The notes beneath the pieces are model-generated. The model was not told the DNA's origin. It ran no database searches and worked only from the letters and a program-made list of their open reading frames with translations. From assembly GCA_016789705.1 (NCBI GenBank), contig JAEUQR010000005.1, forward strand, positions 131,153 through 195,152: 64,000 bases of DNA, read 5' to 3'. Shown one piece after another: positions 60,829-64,000 of the stretch. The stretch's first letter is position 1. Each line of letters opens with the position of its first letter. Source of the DNA: Acidobacteriota bacterium. GTDB lineage: Bacteria; Acidobacteriota; Vicinamibacteria; Vicinamibacterales; UBA2999. Position numbers and translations under genes: made by a program.

Positions 60829-61832
60829 CGCGGCGGGCCGGCGTCGCCGAGATGCGGCGTGAGGGCCTCGAGAAAGGCGCGCGACCAGTCGTGGGCACTC
60901 GCCTGGTCGAGGTGACTCCGATCGCCGCTCGTGAGCCCCGGCGGCGCCACCATGACGAGCGGCACCTGCAGCAGGTCGGCGAACCGCGCCGGACCGGCGC
61001 CGCCGTGCGGTTCGGGCGTCGGCACGCGGGTGACCACGAGCCGCGTGCCGCGGGCGTCCATCTCGGACTTGAAGGCGCGCGCGGCGGCAATCTCGCCCCG
61101 CGAGAGCGGCGGTCCGTCGACCGGCGGTGGGGCGAACGCCGTGTGCGACTCGGGCCAGGGTGACACCTGCCAGGTGCCGTCGAAGCGTGAGCGGTACATG
61201 TTGAGCTCGCGGGCGTGACCGAGTCCGGGCCGGCCGAAGAGCGCGAGCCAGTTCGGTGCCACGATGTGGACGGCGCGGCGCACGTCGTGGGCCGTCTCGG
61301 CCTCCCACCGCAGCTTGCGCGCCGCGAATGCGGTGTCCCGGTTGACCACTTCGGCCCAGGCGCTCAGTCCCCCGCCGAAGAAGCCGTCGGCGTTCACGAC
61401 GACGAGGCGCGGGCGCAGGTCGAAGCGGCGGATGATGGCGAGGGGAAAGCGGTCGGCCTCGCGGAACCCGAAGCCCATCGCGTAGTACGAGCGGCCGAGG
61501 GCCGCGAACCCCGGCCGCAGCACCTCGGGCCGCAGCGCGAACATCAGCCGCGAGTTGCCGAGGAAGAGGACCTCGGCGGCCTGCAGCCGCGACTGCGCGT
61601 CGGCATCGATGCCGAAGAACAGCACGTGGTGGTCCACCTGCCCGCCGATGTCACCGGCGAGGTAGTGGTCGGCGTCGCCCGGCCGCTCGGCTTCGAGCAG
61701 CCCCGAGGCCGCGGCGCGCAGCGACGGCAGGTGGTCCACCACCACGACCGTGGCGGCCAGCAGCGCGGCGAGCCCCATCGCGAACACGGCCGCCGGCCAC
61801 AGGGCGGGCGGGGCTGGGCGCGCGGACGACAT
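60825..61832 (-). CDS. SGNH/GDSL-like membrane-anchored partner of MBOAT (AlgX/DltD-like)
   Basis: The 335-residue product has an N-terminal anchor (LWPAAVFAMGLAALLAATVVVV) and an extracytoplasmic SGNH-like fold with FLGNSRLMFAL carrying the nucleophile Ser and GDRSHLDQASAHDW carrying the Asp/His end. I think it takes acyl groups from the MBOAT and passes them to a surface polymer. I chose ATG 61832, with TACACT 6 nt upstream and no Shine-Dalgarno. Confidence 0.8.
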   Translation of the reverse strand: MSSARPAPPALWPAAVFAMGLAALLAATVVVVDHLPSLRAAASGLLEAERPGDADHYLAGDIGGQVDHHVLFFGIDADAQSRLQAAEVLFLGNSRLMFALRPEVLRPGFAALGRSYYAMGFGFREADRFPLAIIRRFDLRPRLVVVNADGFFGGGLSAWAEVVNRDTAFAARKLRWEAETAHDVRRAVHIVAPNWLALFGRPGLGHARELNMYRSRFDGTWQVSPWPESHTAFAPPPVDGPPLSRGEIAAARAFKSEMDARGTRLVVTRVPTPEPHGGAGPARFADLLQVPLVMVAPPGLTSGDRSHLDQASAHDWSRAFLEALTPHLGDAGPPR

Positions 61833-61838
61833 TTTTCG

Positions 61839-61844
61839 AGTGTA
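61839..61844 (-). promoter_or_regulatory. -10 element of a predicted leaderless SGNH-MBOAT-AlkD transcript
   Basis: TACACT on the minus strand ends 6 nt before ATG 61832. A TTGACA is present upstream (61874-61869), but the 24-nt spacing is too long for standard pairing. Confidence 0.45.
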
Positions 61845-61950
61845 ATTCAGAACAGTCCCGGGAAATCCTGTCAACAGACCGTCGAGTGCGCCAGCTCAGC
61901 CAGCGCCCGGGCACGCCCGGCTTCTCGCTATACGCCGTATCGAATCATGG

Positions 61951-61981
61951 CATTGACACGAATCGTATCAATGCTTAGACT
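61951..61981 (+). promoter_or_regulatory. HAIR-like operator and sigma-70 promoter of hspR-cbpA-clpB
   Basis: TTGACA (61953-61958), 17 nt, TAGACT (61976-61981) is the best promoter in the window, with start predicted at 61988, the hspR GTG itself. The -35 lies in a near-perfect 23-bp palindrome (61951-61973): CATTGA, 11 nt, TCAATG, with ACGA/TCGT inside. TTGA-N11-TCAA is the exact half-site spacing of the HspR inverted repeat HAIR (CTTGAGT-N7-ACTCAAG). Binding of HspR here would block the polymerase. Confidence 0.7.
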
Positions 61982-61987
61982 CTTGGT

Positions 61988-62329
61988 GTGGCAACGTCCG
62001 ATCTCATCTTCATCAGCGTGGCGGCGCGGATGCTCAGCATGCACCCGCAGACCCTGCGCAAATACGAGCGTCTGGGACTGGTGCAGCCAGCCCGCACGAT
62101 CGGCAGCATGCGGCTCTACTCGGATGCGGAGATCGAGCGCCTGCGGCTCATCAAGGTGCTCGTCGAGGACGCCGGCGTGAATCTGGCCGGCGTGCAGCGG
62201 CTGCTCGCCGTCGCCGAGGGACTGCAGCGGCTGGAGCCCCTCGTCGACGATCCGGCCCTCGGACGTCCGGAGGGCCGCCGCCGTCTGGCGCGTGAGGTGC
62301 AGCGGCTCAAGGACGTCGTGGGGTTGTGA
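61988..62329 (+). CDS. hspR: MerR-family heat-shock repressor HspR
   Basis: The 113-residue protein has the MerR winged helix (SVAARMLSMHPQTLRKYERLGLVQPARTIGSMRLYS split over helix and wing) and a C-terminal helix with a hydrophobic end (DVVGL). HspR represses chaperone genes with DnaK as co-repressor in actinobacteria. Here it heads hspR-cbpA-clpB. The GTG at 61988 falls on the predicted transcription start, so the mRNA may be leaderless. Confidence 0.9.
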   Translation: MATSDLIFISVAARMLSMHPQTLRKYERLGLVQPARTIGSMRLYSDAEIERLRLIKVLVEDAGVNLAGVQRLLAVAEGLQRLEPLVDDPALGRPEGRRRLAREVQRLKDVVGL

Positions 62330-62331
62330 CC

Positions 62332-63264
62332 ATGGATTTTCGCGACTATTACGCCACGCTCGGCGTGCCGAAGACCGCCACCGAGAAAGAAATCAAGCAG
62401 GCCTACCGGCGGCTGGCGCGCAAGCACCATCCCGATGTGAACCCCGGGGACCGCTCGGCCGAGGCGCGCTTCAAGGAGCTGAACGAAGCCTACGAAGTGC
62501 TCGGCACGCCCGAGACGAGGAAGAAATACGACGAACTCGGCGCCAACTGGCGGCAGTACGAACAGACGGGCGCGCCTGGTGGCGGTCCGTGGACGGCGCC
62601 GGGCGGCCAGGCCGGCGCGGGCGGTTACCGCACGATGACGCCTGAGGAAATGGAAGAGATGTTCGGCGCCGGCGGGTCGCCGTTCTCCGACTTCTTCAAC
62701 ACCTTCTTCGGCGGCGGTCAGGCGCCGTCCGGCGGACGCGGCCGGCGCACGAACGCCGGCGGGCGGCAGCGCCGGGCGCCCGAGGTCGAGTACGAGATCC
62801 CGCTCGATCTCGCCAGCACGCTCGGCGGCCATGTCGAGCGCGTGCAGGTGCAGCCGCAGGATGGCCCGCCGCGCACGCTCGAGGTGCGTATCCCGGCAGG
62901 CGTGACCGACGGCACCCGCCTCAAGGCCGGCGACGTGCACCTGCGGGTCCGGCTGCGGCCGCATCCGCGCTTCGAGCGCACGGGACGCGACCTGCAGACG
63001 ACGCTGGCGGTGCCGGTGACGACCGCGGTACTCGGCGGCAGCGCCGAGGTCGTGACCCTGAGCGGCAGCCGCCTCACCGTGAAGCTGCCGCCCGGCACGC
63101 AGCCAGGCCAGCGGCTGCGCCTGCGCGGCCACGGGCTCCCCTCCCCCGGCGCCGCGGACGACCGTGGGGATTTGTTCGCGAAGGTGGAGGTGCGCGTGCC
63201 GGTCACGCTCAGCGACGAACAGAAGGCCCATTACGAGGCCCTGAGGGCATTGGAATCGAAATAG
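62332..63264 (+). CDS. DnaJ-class co-chaperone CbpA-like
   Basis: The 310-residue product has an N-terminal J domain with HPD in [11 protein letters not shown], a Gly/Pro-rich linker and the two C-terminal substrate-binding domains ([45 protein letters not shown]). The Cys-rich zinc domain of DnaJ is missing, so it is the CbpA/DjlA-like type II class. A GTG at 62326 overlapping the hspR stop is an alternative start. dnaK and grpE are not in the window. Confidence 0.92.
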   Translation: MDFRDYYATLGVPKTATEKEIKQAYRRLARKHHPDVNPGDRSAEARFKELNEAYEVLGTPETRKKYDELGANWRQYEQTGAPGGGPWTAPGGQAGAGGYRTMTPEEMEEMFGAGGSPFSDFFNTFFGGGQAPSGGRGRRTNAGGRQRRAPEVEYEIPLDLASTLGGHVERVQVQPQDGPPRTLEVRIPAGVTDGTRLKAGDVHLRVRLRPHPRFERTGRDLQTTLAVPVTTAVLGGSAEVVTLSGSRLTVKLPPGTQPGQRLRLRGHGLPSPGAADDRGDLFAKVEVRVPVTLSDEQKAHYEALRALESK

Positions 63265-63319
63265 CAGCAGACAGTACGGCCCGCGGCTGGCGGGCGCACG
63301 GCAGGAAGGACGGACGGAC

Positions 63320-64000
63320 ATGAATCTCAACACGTTCACCGAGAAGGCCCAGGAAGCGATCGTGGCCGCCCCGCGGCTGGCGGCCTCGTTGTCGCACGCG
63401 CAGGTCGAGCCCGAGCATCTGCTCGTGACGCTCGGCGAGCAGGCGGGCGGCATCGTGCCGGCGCTCTTCCAGAAGCTGGGTCAGCCGGCGGCGCCGATCG
63501 CGCTCGCGCTCAAGGATAAGCTCGGCCGCCTGCCGAAAGCCCATGGCGGCGCCGAACCCGGCGTGTCGCCGCGCCTGCGGGCCGTGCTCGAGCAGGCGCA
63601 GGCCGAAGCGACGGCCATGCAGGACCAGTACGTCAGCACGGAGCATCTCTTCCTCGCCATCGTGAGCGAGGGCGGACGGGCGCCGGCCGCCGAACTGCTG
63701 CGCGGCCGCGGTGTCACGCGCGAGGCTGTCGTCGGCGCCATCACGGCCGTGCGCGGCAGCCAGAAGGTCACCGACCAGAACCCCGAGGGCAAGTACCAGG
63801 CGCTCGAGAAGTACGGCCGCGATCTCACGGAACTCGCGCAGCGTGGCAAGCTCGATCCGGTCATCGGCCGCGACGAGGAAGTGCGGCGTGTCATCCAGGT
63901 GCTGGCCCGGCGCACCAAGAACAACCCGGTGCTCATCGGCGAACCCGGCGTCGGCAAGACCGCCATCGTCGAGGGCCTCGCCCAGCGCATCGTGCGTGGC
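63320..64000 (+). CDS. clpB: ATP-dependent disaggregase ClpB, N-terminal part (3' truncated by window)
   Basis: The visible 227 residues begin [14 protein letters not shown], hold the two Clp N-domain repeats ([25 protein letters not shown]) and reach NBD1 with Walker A GEPGVGKT at 207-214. ClpB dissolves aggregates with DnaK. AGGAAGGA stands 9 nt before the ATG. It is third after hspR and cbpA, so it is probably under HspR control. Confidence 0.96.
   Translation, partial: MNLNTFTEKAQEAIVAAPRLAASLSHAQVEPEHLLVTLGEQAGGIVPALFQKLGQPAAPIALALKDKLGRLPKAHGGAEPGVSPRLRAVLEQAQAEATAMQDQYVSTEHLFLAIVSEGGRAPAAELLRGRGVTREAVVGAITAVRGSQKVTDQNPEGKYQALEKYGRDLTELAQRGKLDPVIGRDEEVRRVIQVLARRTKNNPVLIGEPGVGKTAIVEGLAQRIVRG

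Overview
The window is a 64 kb piece of a high-GC, Gram-negative-type bacterial chromosome, by eye about two thirds G+C. Envelope genes (Tol-Pal, LptB/LptC-A, pssA/psd) show an outer membrane. Several traits together suggest the phylum Acidobacteriota, probably the Vicinamibacteria: an HspR-headed chaperone operon, a regulatory PTS with HprK beside rpoN, a large sortilin-type propeller protein, and an amidohydrolase fused to a TolB-type propeller. That placement is inference. I see no phage, transposase, CRISPR array, rRNA or antibiotic cluster. Most of the window is core chromosome with conserved gene order.

Layout. 1-600: C-terminus of a GH57 glycosidase. 956-6283 (minus): parAB, then recN-miaB-DUF151. 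6438-11902 (plus): complete tolQ-tolR-tolA-tolB-pal-cpoB, then ssb. 11959-21108 (minus): lptC/A fusion, lptB, rpoN, hprK, rapZ, EIIA(Man), HPr, EI and a cupin, a unit joining LPS export, sigma-54 and a phosphorelay without sugar permeases. 21200-29191 (minus): guaA, dnaE, accA, recJ. 29258-36846: outer-membrane-type propeller protein, a membrane protein, a very long NtrY-like kinase, and psd-pssA. 36936-45190: ydcH, tsaB-rimI, mutS, a TPR protein, a methyltransferase with an inserted beta-sandwich, tRNA-Arg, apt, acyP and an HD-GYP protein. 45273-52901: accessory-looking secreted propeller proteins and a flippase-like protein. 52968-58676: tRNA-Pro, surE, nfeD-SPFH, ridA, truA, a GH5-like enzyme, DUF2277 and TerC. 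58686-61832 (minus): SGNH-MBOAT acyl-transfer pair with an AlkD-like gene. 61988-64000 (plus): hspR-cbpA-clpB, the last cut by the window edge.

The signal not explained by gene content is in the promoters. At nine starts a TANNNT -10 hexamer lies 6-8 nt before the start codon with no Shine-Dalgarno, which predicts leaderless mRNAs. At several divergent gene pairs one near-symmetric AT core supplies a -10 to both strands. The extreme case is ridA/truA, where 21 bp between two start codons must hold both promoters. hspR has a 23-bp palindrome with the half-site spacing of the HAIR operator, overlapping a good sigma-70 promoter. A GC-rich repeat occurs as a large inverted repeat between dnaE and guaA and as a single half copy after ssb.

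Limits: everything here is read by eye. Homology calls rest on recognised motifs, starts on codon context, and promoters on pattern alone.
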